Source: Methanobacterium_B sp963768755 (GTDB lineage Archaea; Methanobacteriota; Methanobacteria; Methanobacteriales; Methanobacteriaceae). From it: a stretch of 64,000 nucleotides of DNA. Shown piece by piece: positions 18,560 through 27,660 of this stretch. Numbering within the stretch: position 1 is the first letter of the stretch; every line of letters starts with the position of its first letter. Under the pieces are notes generated by a model. That model saw only the letters and a program-made list of their open reading frames with translations, was not told the origin of the DNA and did no database searches. The position numbers were made by a program, and so were the translations under genes. The stretch is from positions 310,001 to 374,000 of the forward strand of contig CAVYIX010000002.1 of the NCBI GenBank assembly GCA_963768755.1. The letters are read 5' to 3'.

Positions 18560-18889
18560 TTAATTTTTATTACTAGGTTTACCCGATATTAATTTTCTAA
18601 AGGAAGTACCGTTGCTTTGTAGGTGAAACAGAAGAACTACAAAGAAAATTATACCCAGCTCTCCATGCCAGAAAATAAGGTCAGGTCCTATTGAAATATT
18701 AAAACCAAAATCAATAAGGCCAGCCTCTAGAATTCCCATACAAAAGGTGATTAAAAAACTTATTAAAAATATTATATTCCAAATTTTCGAGTGTAACTTC
18801 TTTTCAATTATATTCTTTCTGTAGAGAGCATAGCTAAAAATGTATAAAATTATGAGAATAGAACCGATTAAAACAATATCGTATGCCAT
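18560..18889 (-). CDS. small three-TM membrane protein, paralogue of the previous gene
   Basis: 109 aa, three hydrophobic helices, with LIFWHGELGI and LFHLQSNGTSF aligning to the motifs of its neighbour; the second His of FHLH is replaced by Gln. The two genes form a tandem pair and probably a two-subunit membrane complex or an old duplication. No clear Shine-Dalgarno precedes the ATG. It is divergent from the membrane-anchored nitroreductase at 18985, so the two units share a promoter region of about 95 bp; a redox link is possible but not shown. Confidence 0.65.
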   Translation of the reverse strand: MAYDIVLIGSILIILYIFSYALYRKNIIEKKLHSKIWNIIFLISFLITFCMGILEAGLIDFGFNISIGPDLIFWHGELGIIFFVVLLFHLQSNGTSFRKLISGKPSNKN

Positions 18890-18984
18890 ACAATAATATA
18901 CATTGGTCTGTGTTTAATAAATAAATTTTGATCACGATAAGCAAAATTATATATTGATGTTATTAATAGTTAATACAGAGAAAA

Positions 18985-19710
18985 ATGGAAAGAAAGCAGA
19001 AATTAGTCTTGATATTCCTTATTATAATTTTTATAGCAGTTGTGAGTGCATACTATTTTTCAGAATCAAATAAACCAACTTATACTACTCGACATGTAAC
19101 CAGTTATATTTCCCTTCCTTCTCCTGCTTTAACGGGGAATCTCTCTGTAGAAGCAGCCATCAAGAACAGACGTTCGGTAAGACAATATTCCAATCAATCA
19201 GTTACCTTAGCAAATGTTTCCCAGATATTATGGGCTGCTCAGGGGATTACAGATACACAAAACAATTTAAGAGCGGCCCCATCAGCTGGTCAGGTTTATC
19301 CCCTTGAAGTATACGTTATTGCAGGACCTAATGTATCTGGACTTCAAGAAGGGGTGTATCATTATGTACCATCCAACAACACACTGGAAATGTATATGAA
19401 CGGAGATTTAAGGAGTGATCTGGCAACGATTGCCGATGGACAGCCCTGGGTTAAGCAAGCCCAACTAGATATACTTATCACTGGAGATTATCAGAAGATG
19501 ATAGATAAATATCCAGATAAAGCCTTAAGTACCAGATTCGTGGATCTTGAGGCGGGACATGCAGGGGAAAATATATACCTCCAAGCAGAAGCTCTGGGTC
19601 TGGCTACAGTTTCATTGGGTTCTTTCGATCAAAACCAGTTAATCCAGCGATTTGAACTGCCAAGTAATGAAACACCATTATATATATTCCCAATAGGCCA
19701 TCCATTGTAA
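18985..19710 (+). CDS. membrane-anchored SagB/ThcOx-type nitroreductase
   Basis: 241 aa. N-terminal signal-anchor helix (LVLIFLIIIFIAVVSAYYF), then a complete flavin-binding nitroreductase fold: RRSVRQYS near residue 63, the SagB-like ILWAAQGITD and APSAGQVYPLEVY segments, and a GENIYLQAEALGLATVSLG helix. SagB-type enzymes oxidise azolines or reduce unknown substrates using FMN. The anchor places the enzyme outside the membrane or attached to it, unlike the two cytoplasmic nitroreductases at 29.1 and 29.7 kb. Confidence 0.87.
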   Translation: MERKQKLVLIFLIIIFIAVVSAYYFSESNKPTYTTRHVTSYISLPSPALTGNLSVEAAIKNRRSVRQYSNQSVTLANVSQILWAAQGITDTQNNLRAAPSAGQVYPLEVYVIAGPNVSGLQEGVYHYVPSNNTLEMYMNGDLRSDLATIADGQPWVKQAQLDILITGDYQKMIDKYPDKALSTRFVDLEAGHAGENIYLQAEALGLATVSLGSFDQNQLIQRFELPSNETPLYIFPIGHPL

Positions 19711-19724
19711 ATTATAAATTTGAC

Positions 19725-20066
19725 TTAGAACAAGACTTTTTCTAGTTGGCTTAGATTTTTTTCTATGAAAGGCCCTGCAGTGGAATCTGCTAGTATTTTC
19801 AATTGTTTCTTATGAGTGCTTTCATATGCATTATATAATAAATCTTGAAGCTCAGTGACAGGCATATCCAGTACTTTTTCAATTTTTAACAGTTCATCAT
19901 CCGATAATTGGCTTTTATAGTTTTGGATCTGACTTTCAAAAGATTTTACAACATTTAGATTTGCAGATACCATTCTTTTAAGTATAATCGATGGAACCCT
20001 GGTAAAACTGTCAATTAAACCAACCACATCTTCTTCTGTAATTATTACTTCTATTTGAGATTCCAT
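19725..20066 (-). CDS. hypothetical helical protein, 113 aa
   Basis: Unrecognised soluble protein, predicted all-helical, with no Cys and no TM. GGGG lies about nine bases before the ATG. The 3' ends of this gene and the nitroreductase gene converge 15 bp apart. It is followed upstream on the same strand by the trypsin-like protease gene, about 100 bp away. Confidence 0.6.
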   Translation of the reverse strand: MESQIEVIITEEDVVGLIDSFTRVPSIILKRMVSANLNVVKSFESQIQNYKSQLSDDELLKIEKVLDMPVTELQDLLYNAYESTHKKQLKILADSTAGPFIEKNLSQLEKVLF

Positions 20067-20165
20067 AAATTTCTACCCCAAAGTTTTAATTGATTTTTAA
20101 TTTCGTTAAAGATGGTATTAATTGTTATAATTCATTTTATAAAATGATGTTTTAATATTATATTT

Positions 20166-21197
20166 TTAAACGATGTTGATGGGAACGTTGTTTTTGTTAC
20201 ATATCTGTATTATATAGTCTGATGAGAGGAATAGACTTGATGTCGATGTACTTGGATTATTAGATTCTATACTGTAGATTATAATACCGAGTACATTATT
20301 GGAGGAGTCTAAGGCTGGCCCTCCACTGTAACCATGTGTTGTTACAGCATTAGTTTGATAATAAACTGTACCATTATTGGGTGTTATTGATGTTAGAGTT
20401 CCTGAGGTTGAAGATGGTTTAATTGTAGACTGGTTAAAGTCCGAGTACATTCCACCATTTATAACAGGATATCCATATATTTGAATCTTTTCTCCAATAT
20501 TTGGACTTTTTGAGCTTACAGATAGTGAAGGGAGTTTCTGGAAAAATGTATTGATCTTTAAAAGTGCCACATCATCATCAGAGTTAGGATTCCCTACATC
20601 CACCAGATTTGCGTCTACAGAATTTCCACCACTGGTTCCTGGCAGTTTGACTTTTATAAGCTGTTGAGAATTTTTAACGTTCAGAAGATTTCGTTGCATT
20701 AAGAGTTCTGTAGTGGTGTTTGCATCTGGCTGAGATTGAATCACCATAGGATTTCCTGAAACATTATTGCTGACCAGTTCTGAACCAAGTTGCGGATTGT
20801 AGTCAGTTAGGTAACTAGTTACAGCTGCCTTTTCAAGATAATTTTGTACATCTGTACTGTTCATTAGTTTAAGTGTCATCTGATTCTGTAGAGTAAGTGG
20901 ATCACCAACTACATGGAAAGCCGTTATAATATATCCATTACTGTTAACAATAAATCCCGAACCTGAATCTAATGGTGCGTATATAATATTAATATCTGTT
21001 GTTCTGTTGAGGAATGGATCGGTAATTGAAACCACACCTGTAACTCCATTTTCCACATAAACAACAGATCCTGAAGATTGAGAATTTATACTGGATTGCG
21101 AATTATAATAGTTTCCAATTGCATTTTGGCTAATTAATCCTAAAATTACAACCAAAAGGGCTATTATTACTAATGATGATTTTTTTATATGCTTCAT
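20166..21197 (-). CDS. membrane-anchored trypsin-like serine protease (HtrA-like, no PDZ)
   Basis: 343 aa. N-terminal signal or anchor helix (SSLVIIALLVVILGLISQNAIG), then a chymotrypsin fold: His in ITAFHVVG, Asp in NSDDDVALLKI and Ser in TTHGYSGGPALDS, the catalytic triad in order. The long insert between His and Asp is larger than in DegP. There is no C-terminal PDZ domain. Likely an extracellular quality-control or processing protease. Stand-alone gene. Confidence 0.88.
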   Translation of the reverse strand: MKHIKKSSLVIIALLVVILGLISQNAIGNYYNSQSSINSQSSGSVVYVENGVTGVVSITDPFLNRTTDINIIYAPLDSGSGFIVNSNGYIITAFHVVGDPLTLQNQMTLKLMNSTDVQNYLEKAAVTSYLTDYNPQLGSELVSNNVSGNPMVIQSQPDANTTTELLMQRNLLNVKNSQQLIKVKLPGTSGGNSVDANLVDVGNPNSDDDVALLKINTFFQKLPSLSVSSKSPNIGEKIQIYGYPVINGGMYSDFNQSTIKPSSTSGTLTSITPNNGTVYYQTNAVTTHGYSGGPALDSSNNVLGIIIYSIESNNPSTSTSSLFLSSDYIIQICNKNNVPINIV

Positions 21198-21454
21198 CCT
21201 GAACCCATTTTTATTAAATATTTTTTAAATTTTCATTTAATCCTATAGATTATATGGTGAGTGTTTTAGAAAAATATTTCTATACAAAATGAGATTAGAT
21301 GTTTGGAATCATTAAAATAATTTAAACTACAAAAATACTGTAAAATAGTTTTTAAGATGATACAATAAATTATTACTAAATAAGATCAATAATAATATAG
21401 ATTTAATGAGAAATTTCGTTAAATGCCAATTACCTATTAATGGGGGAATTTTAG

Positions 21455-21784
21455 ATGATAATAGAGAAAATTGAAATTACAAGGCAGAGGATAACTTTAC
21501 TGGGAGAATTAAAGTTATTTGACGATGAATTATCCAAAGATAACTGTGAAAAAATGGTTGGTCATTTGGTAAGCTGGAAATTGGGACCTTTAAAGCCAAC
21601 CCGTCATTTTGAAATGGTTTACAACAAAGAAAAAAAGCGAGTCGAAGTTGATGTTTATGTTACTGTATCCATACAGGAATCATCTGAAAGCCATATTGAT
21701 ACAGTTAAACATATATTTAACAAGTTAATCGAATTTATAATGCTCTATGAAAATGAGTTTGAGGCCATTTCAAATAAGTCTTAA
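21455..21784 (+). CDS. hypothetical protein, 109 aa
   Basis: Unrecognised soluble protein of alternating strands and helices (HFEMVYNKEKKRVEVDVYVTVSIQ in the centre, a long C-terminal helix). GGGGGAA precedes the ATG by about nine bases. No neighbours in an operon; divergent from the protease gene. Confidence 0.62.
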   Translation: MIIEKIEITRQRITLLGELKLFDDELSKDNCEKMVGHLVSWKLGPLKPTRHFEMVYNKEKKRVEVDVYVTVSIQESSESHIDTVKHIFNKLIEFIMLYENEFEAISNKS

Positions 21785-21839
21785 AAATAATACATCAAAT
21801 CAAGATATAAGAAATATCAATGGTTATATTATCAAAGTT

Positions 21840-22148
21840 CTATATTCCGCGTTTATTCGAAAGTCTTGGACGACCAGAAGCACCTTTTCCTGATTTCTTG
21901 CCACCTTCATGCTCTTGAAGCTGTTTTTCAGCTTCATTAGCAGTTAAAGGTCTTATAAGACCATGTTGCATTGAATATCCCTTGTTTAAAATATTTTCCA
22001 GTATCTGTTGAAAATCCTTTCTTGATAAAGCTGGAAACTCTTTTCTTAAGGCTGTGTATAATCTTTTATCTAGATAAACACCGTTATGATTCTTCAGGAT
22101 TTCACCTGCCTTTTCTTCTATTTTTGATAATTCACTGTCATCAGTCAT
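21840..22148 (-). CDS. small putative DNA-binding protein with AT-hook-like tail
   Basis: 102 aa from ATG 22148, which has GGGGAG six bases upstream; earlier in-frame starts at 22187 and 22154 are less well placed. The middle (LYTALRKEFPALSRKDFQQILENILNKGYSMQHGLIRPL) looks like a small winged-helix, and the basic tail GKGASGRPRLSNKRG contains the GRP core of an AT-hook, which binds the minor groove of AT-rich DNA. I infer a chromatin or regulatory role; no named family is recognised. Confidence 0.6.
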   Translation of the reverse strand: MTDDSELSKIEEKAGEILKNHNGVYLDKRLYTALRKEFPALSRKDFQQILENILNKGYSMQHGLIRPLTANEAEKQLQEHEGGKKSGKGASGRPRLSNKRGI

Positions 22149-22383
22149 ACTCATCTCCCCATTCAAAATCAATTCATTGGGTTTCAATTTATCTATTTAC
22201 TGTGTAGTATATATTTTTACTAATCGATATAGATTTCTCAAATCAAAAGAAGGTAAAAATTATTTAAATTTCAGTTTCTTATAACATGATCTATTATCTC
22301 AATATTTTTGAGTGTATTAATTGATACTCAACATTAATTACATGAAGTTCCCATGATATATATTATAGCAGGAGGGCAGTTTT

Positions 22384-24474
22384 GTGGAAGAACATCGCGA
22401 GGTAAGTGAAGAAGAATTTAAAAATATTATTAAAGCCTGTGAAAAACTTTTAAAAGAAAATCCCGACGATCCTGAAACATGGACACGGATGGGAATGGCC
22501 CACCTGGGACTTGGAAATGCTGATGAAGCAATTGAAAATTTTGATAAAGCCTTAAAATTAGAACCTGATTATGTGTGGGCAATGGACAATATGTGTATGG
22601 CCATGTTACTTTCTGAGAGATATGAGGAATCCCTTGACTGTTTTAACAAAGCTTTGGAAATCAATCCAGAAGATGAGATACTGCTTAACAACAAAGCATT
22701 TTTACTGTCGTCTATGGGAAAGTTTGAAGATGCTGTGGAAATATTTGATCTGATATTGGATCAAACAGATAATAGGATATCAGTACTTAAAGAGAAATCC
22801 AACTGTCTTTTGAATCTTGAAATGTATTCTGAAGCTTTAGAATGCTTGGATGAAATTTTAACTGTTGAGAGGGATGATCCAGATATCTTCTTCAAGAGGG
22901 GTAATGCTCTTGGAGGCCTTGGTAAAACAGATGAAGCATTAAAATCCTTTGATAATGCATTAGAATTAGATCCTTTATATGTGGAATCCTGGAACTCTAA
23001 AGGAGTTACATATGCACTTTTAAAATGCTATGAAGATTCAATTATTTGTTTTGATCATGCCATTGATCTTGATCCCAATGATGATAGGGCATGGTTTCTG
23101 AAAGCAAAGACGCTTTCAGCAATGGGCGATCTGGGAGAAGCTCTAGAATGTTTAGACAGATCCCTTGAGATCAATTCATTTAACACTGAAGCCTGGTACA
23201 GAAGGGGTGTAGTGCTATACGATCTAAAAATATTCCCCGCTTCAGTAGAATCCTATGAAAAAGCCATTGAAATAGATGAAAATTATGCAGAAGCTTGGAA
23301 TGGTAAAGGACTTTCTCTTTATGAAATAGGAGAACATGAAGAAGAAATTAAATGTTACAACAGAGCCCTCGAACTAAAACCCGATTTTTCAGAAGCTTTG
23401 ACCAACAAGGGAGCAACATTTTTAACCATGCAAATGAATGATAAAGCATTGGAATGCCTCGATAAAGCCCTGAAATTAAACCCTGAAGACCACAATGCAT
23501 GGATGAACAAAGCAAGCGTACTTATACGTCTCGAAAAATTTGAAGAAGCTATAAAATGTTGTGACGAGGCATTAAAAATAAATTCAATTTTGTTACCTGC
23601 CCTGTTTCTTAAAGTAAGAACTCTCCAAACCATTGAGAAGTTTCAGGAATCTATTGAAAGTCTGGACAAGGTAATTGAACTGGAACCTGAAAATGATGAA
23701 GCATGGTTTTTAAGGGGAATTTCACTGGAATATATGAATAACCCCGAAGAAGCACTGCAATCCTTTAACAGTGCACTTGAAATCGATCCAAAGAACATTG
23801 GTGCATGGTACTTCAAGGGAAGATCATTAATGTTTCTTGGAAAAACAGATGAAGCAATAAAATGCTTTGAAATGGTAACGCTTATGGACCCTGAAAATTA
23901 CGAAGCCTATCTTTTAATGGGTATTATGCTATTAGAGCTTGAAAAATACAAGGAAGCACTTGAAAGTTTTGAAAATGTTTTAAAACTAAAACCCGATAAT
24001 GAAGATGCTCTTATAAAAAAAGGACAATCCCTCGGATTCCTTGAAGAACCAGAAGAAGCATTAAAATGTTTCAACGAAGCCTTAAAGATCAATAAGAATA
24101 ATCTAGAAGCTCTAAACTATAAGGGAGTGGCTTTGAAACATATGAATAAATATGAATTGTCCATAGAAACTTTTAAAACAATAATTGAAATGGAACCCGA
24201 GAATCCGTGGGCATGGCACCAGATCGGACTAAACTACAAAGAACTTGAAATGTATCAAAAAGCTGTAGAATCCTTTGACAATGCCCTAGATGTGGATCCT
24301 AATTTCATTCTTGGATTAATGGAGAAGGGAGTAACTTTAGGAATCAATAAACAGTACCCTGAAGCCCTGGAATGTTTTGATGAGGTATTAATAAAAGACC
24401 CTGATAATCCAGATGCACTGCAATTTAAAAAGATGACCTTAGAGTTCATGGAACAAGGAAAACAAACAAATTAA
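22384..24474 (+). CDS. tetratricopeptide repeat protein (about 20 TPRs)
   Basis: 696 aa made almost wholly of 34-residue TPR units (for example AWYFKGRSLMFLGKTDEAIKCF), roughly 20 in tandem, so a long superhelical scaffold for protein binding. No signal peptide, no TM and no additional catalytic domain. GTG start with a strong GGAGGG seven bases upstream. Repeats are similar at the DNA level too. The aspartate decarboxylase gene follows after 41 bp on the same strand. Confidence 0.95.
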   Translation: MEEHREVSEEEFKNIIKACEKLLKENPDDPETWTRMGMAHLGLGNADEAIENFDKALKLEPDYVWAMDNMCMAMLLSERYEESLDCFNKALEINPEDEILLNNKAFLLSSMGKFEDAVEIFDLILDQTDNRISVLKEKSNCLLNLEMYSEALECLDEILTVERDDPDIFFKRGNALGGLGKTDEALKSFDNALELDPLYVESWNSKGVTYALLKCYEDSIICFDHAIDLDPNDDRAWFLKAKTLSAMGDLGEALECLDRSLEINSFNTEAWYRRGVVLYDLKIFPASVESYEKAIEIDENYAEAWNGKGLSLYEIGEHEEEIKCYNRALELKPDFSEALTNKGATFLTMQMNDKALECLDKALKLNPEDHNAWMNKASVLIRLEKFEEAIKCCDEALKINSILLPALFLKVRTLQTIEKFQESIESLDKVIELEPENDEAWFLRGISLEYMNNPEEALQSFNSALEIDPKNIGAWYFKGRSLMFLGKTDEAIKCFEMVTLMDPENYEAYLLMGIMLLELEKYKEALESFENVLKLKPDNEDALIKKGQSLGFLEEPEEALKCFNEALKINKNNLEALNYKGVALKHMNKYELSIETFKTIIEMEPENPWAWHQIGLNYKELEMYQKAVESFDNALDVDPNFILGLMEKGVTLGINKQYPEALECFDEVLIKDPDNPDALQFKKMTLEFMEQGKQTN

Positions 24475-24515
24475 GGGAAATCACAAATTAAACATGATAA
24501 AAAATAGGTGAAAAC

Positions 24516-26102
24516 ATGGATTATAAGGAATTACAGAGTTATATGGAACTAAGTCCATTCGAGGTCCAATTTGCACTGACTAATATAGCAGGAAATTTCA
24601 GGGACCATACACTGTTGAATGCAGGTCGGGGAAATCCTAACTGGATAGCTACCACACCTAGACAAGCCTTTTTTACTCTGGGCAATTTTGCTATAGAAGA
24701 ATCGAAATGCAACTGCGAATATACACATACGGGATTTCATCCTGAAAAGGAGGGAATAGCAAAAAGATTCAAGGAATTTGTTCTAAAAAATCCAGAAGCA
24801 CCGGGGATAAAATTTTTAAAGAACTCGGTTGATTACGGTATAGATACATTGGGATTTACACCCGACTCATGGGTATACGAATTGGTAACCGGAGTTACTG
24901 GAGATTTCTATCCTGAACCCGATCGTATGCTACCCCATGCAGAGAAGGTTGTGCATTCATTTTTAATAGAATTTTTGTGCAACAATGAAAAGAAAGAATG
25001 CAAATACGATCTATTTGCCACAGAAGGGGGAACAGGGGGGATAATATATGTTTTTAACTCCCTCATGGAGAACAAACTCATAAGTAAGGGAGATAAAATA
25101 GCAATAGGTTCACCAATATTTACCCCTTACCTTGAAATACCTCGCTTGAACGATTATGAACTTGTGGAAGTTGAAATTGAAGCGGATGCAGAGGATGATT
25201 GGCAGTATCCAGATTCTGAAATAGATAAACTTAAAGATCCATCAATTAAAGCATTCTTTGTAGTCAATCCTGGTAACCCTCAGGCAAGGTCTATAAGGGA
25301 TGAAACTGTCAAACGAATTGCAGATATTGTTAAAAATGACAATCCTGAACTTATAATTATAACAGACGATGTTTATGCAACATTTGTAGAGAACTTTCAT
25401 TCCCTTATGGCTGAAATACCCTCAAATACTATATGTGTATATTCCTTCAGTAAACATATGGGATGTACGGGTTGGAGGTTGGGGGTGGTTTGCTTATATG
25501 AAGATAATGAAATCGACAGGATGTTAGGTAGACTTCCAGAAAAGGAACAAAACCAGTTGATTGAAAGGTACGAAAGTATCAGTCTTGATCCTGTTAATAT
25601 AAAGTTCATAGACCGCATGGTTGCAGACAGCCGATCAGTCGCACTTAAACACACTGCTGGATTATCATTACCCCAACAGATACAAATGACACTATTTTCA
25701 CTGTTTTTTATAATAGAAGACAATGTTAATTATATAGAAGGCACCAAGAACGCCCTTAATAAACGTATGCATGTACTATATAAATCCCTTGGTCTTCCAT
25801 TAGATTTTGATAGAACTGCAACCAACTATTATGCAGTAATTGACCTCCTTGAACTGGCGAGGGATAGATATGGGGACATATTTGTTGAATGGATGATAAA
25901 ATCGTACAATGCACTTTCATTTGTATTTGCACTGGCTGATAAAGAATCCGTAGTCATATTACCTGGAGCTGGATTTGATGCTCCCAGCTGGTCTGTGAGG
26001 GTTTCATTGGCCAATTTAAGATTTGAGGACTATGAAAAAATTGGTAATAAAATGTTAGAAACATTAGAAACAGCCTACATAGACTTCCAAACAAAGTATT
26101 AA
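24516..26102 (+). CDS. asdA: aspartate 4-decarboxylase (aspartate beta-decarboxylase)
   Basis: 528 aa, fold type I PLP enzyme with the large insertion of the L-aspartate beta-decarboxylase family (EC 4.1.1.12), which makes alanine and CO2 from aspartate and can also transaminate. The Schiff-base Lys313 lies in SFSKHMGCTGWRLG; NPGNPQAR and TDDVYATF carry the cofactor-binding Asn, Asp and Tyr. Alanine is a component of pseudomurein peptides, so a cell-wall supply role is plausible but inferred. GGTGAAAAC precedes the ATG. It follows the TPR gene and may share its transcript. Confidence 0.92.
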   Translation: MDYKELQSYMELSPFEVQFALTNIAGNFRDHTLLNAGRGNPNWIATTPRQAFFTLGNFAIEESKCNCEYTHTGFHPEKEGIAKRFKEFVLKNPEAPGIKFLKNSVDYGIDTLGFTPDSWVYELVTGVTGDFYPEPDRMLPHAEKVVHSFLIEFLCNNEKKECKYDLFATEGGTGGIIYVFNSLMENKLISKGDKIAIGSPIFTPYLEIPRLNDYELVEVEIEADAEDDWQYPDSEIDKLKDPSIKAFFVVNPGNPQARSIRDETVKRIADIVKNDNPELIIITDDVYATFVENFHSLMAEIPSNTICVYSFSKHMGCTGWRLGVVCLYEDNEIDRMLGRLPEKEQNQLIERYESISLDPVNIKFIDRMVADSRSVALKHTAGLSLPQQIQMTLFSLFFIIEDNVNYIEGTKNALNKRMHVLYKSLGLPLDFDRTATNYYAVIDLLELARDRYGDIFVEWMIKSYNALSFVFALADKESVVILPGAGFDAPSWSVRVSLANLRFEDYEKIGNKMLETLETAYIDFQTKY

Positions 26103-26220
26103 TGAGTTATAATTTATCTAAAAATAATTATTTCTAATTATTTGTCTAAATCAAATATCCAAATATTTTTAGGTAATGAAAAGAAAACCATTCATTAAGT
26201 ATTTTTTTAACAGGTGGATT

Positions 26221-27069
26221 ATGTTTCAAAAGATTTTAATCGTTTTAATATTTCTTAGTTTATTTTTAATATCTGCTGGTACAGTATCAGCTGCTAATAA
26301 TACAACTACCATAACCACTGCTAATTCTGTTTCAACCACTTCTGCCCCTACAGCTAAGATAACAATTATAAACAAGGCTACTGGTGGTGATATCAGTAAG
26401 AATTCAATACTGATGAAGTACATAAAAAAAACAGTACTAGCAAAACAAATAATTTCAAAGGCTAAATATGGAACACCATTAATCAAATTTGGAAATGGGA
26501 ATGGACCAATAATATTAATAGTAGCTGGAGTACATGGGAACGAGTTACCTGCCCCCGCAGCAGCCATGAAACTAATAAATTACCTTAATGGTAAATCAAT
26601 AAAAGGAACTGTTTACGTGGTGCCATTTGTAATTCCTTACAACACAGCTCATAAACTTCGTTACTGGCATGGAAAAAATCCAAACGAAATCGCGAATGTC
26701 TATGGCAGTCCTACCAACATCATTGTCAATCTGGCAGCAAAGCTACACGTAAATGCACTTGGAGATTTCCATTCAACCCAACCAGGGGGTGTTCCGGGTA
26801 AAAAAAGTGTTTTCTCGACCCTTGTTCCAACACCGAAAAGCTATAGCATAGCTTGGTACATAAGTAAAAAAACTGGATCAAATTTAATAGTGTATAAAAA
26901 AGCTGGAACTGTATATCCTGGAGCATTGGAAGATGTGAGTAATTTAAGAGGTATTCCAGCTGTGACATGTGAAGTAATTTCTACTCACGGAACTTTGAAC
27001 TTGAGTAAGGTTAATAATTCATTCAATCAGATGATTGCCCTCTTAGAATATTTTAAAATATTATATTAA
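26221..27069 (+). CDS. secreted zinc carboxypeptidase-like protein (succinylglutamate desuccinylase/aspartoacylase family)
   Basis: 282 aa from ATG 26221, which has AGGTG just upstream and gives a clean signal peptide (FQKILIVLIFLSLFLISAGTVSAA); the frame opens earlier at 26176. The domain begins near residue 85 with VAGVHGNELPAP, the HxxE zinc pair, and has DFHST as the third zinc ligand about 80 residues later, plus a Glu in VTCEVIS near the end, a candidate general base. M14-like enzymes remove C-terminal residues or N-acyl groups. Being exported, it may act on pseudomurein peptides or environmental peptides; this is inference. Confidence 0.83.
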   Translation: MFQKILIVLIFLSLFLISAGTVSAANNTTTITTANSVSTTSAPTAKITIINKATGGDISKNSILMKYIKKTVLAKQIISKAKYGTPLIKFGNGNGPIILIVAGVHGNELPAPAAAMKLINYLNGKSIKGTVYVVPFVIPYNTAHKLRYWHGKNPNEIANVYGSPTNIIVNLAAKLHVNALGDFHSTQPGGVPGKKSVFSTLVPTPKSYSIAWYISKKTGSNLIVYKKAGTVYPGALEDVSNLRGIPAVTCEVISTHGTLNLSKVNNSFNQMIALLEYFKILY

Positions 27070-27660
27070 AATTTTATTTCAGTCAAAAAAGTTCTTTTAA
27101 TCTTTATTTTTTTGAAGATTTTTTTAAGAGTTTTTCTAAAAATACACTGAAAAGCGTAAATTTTTTCTCACCAATATTGTGTGCTGAAATTAACCATCAT
27201 TTGTCTAAACTGATTCGTGTCCAATTTATTTATTTAAAGAACTTTTTTAACGTGAATAAAGTGTGTAACACAGTTCTAAGTAAATTCAAATTTGAAGTAA
27301 CAGCTAAAAATAAGATTTAATAGAAGGTATTTTTCTAAATAGACTTTATAATTTTCTAATTAACTTAAAATACCAGCGGATATATATCTTCTTTAAAGAG
27401 GACCTATAATATCATATAAGAAGGCTTTAAATTAAAAACAGAACTCACTAATGGTCTTTTTGAGAGTTTAAAAGCAAAATCTTTATAAGTGATTTAATTT
27501 AATTATAGATTATCCTAGTCCTTATTTACAACAAGTATTTTTGAGGACTGGTTTCGGAGGCGGTATCATTAGCAAAAATTATTCTTATTATAATTGCTAT
27601 AAGGATCCCGACATCATAAAAAAACTAATTAAATGAACTTTAAAATTATGGAGGGTTCTT
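27070..27660. other. 591-bp intergenic region
   Basis: No gene recognised. At 27556-27560 a perfect GGAGG is followed by a short hydrophobic frame (LAKIILIIIAI) without a start codon, ending after about 20 codons; it may be the remnant of a signal-peptide gene. A GGAGGG for the next gene is at the right edge. Confidence 0.4.

Noticed and set aside
22384..24474. TPR repeats read as a DNA repeat array or mobile element
   Set aside because: The periodicity is 102 bases and follows the 34-residue protein repeat; no flanking inverted repeats or spacers as in CRISPR or transposons.
24516..26102. Ordinary aspartate aminotransferase
   Set aside because: At 528 aa it is far longer than class I aminotransferases, and the N-terminal segments (NAGRGNPNW, GFHPEKEGIAKRF) are those of aspartate 4-decarboxylase.
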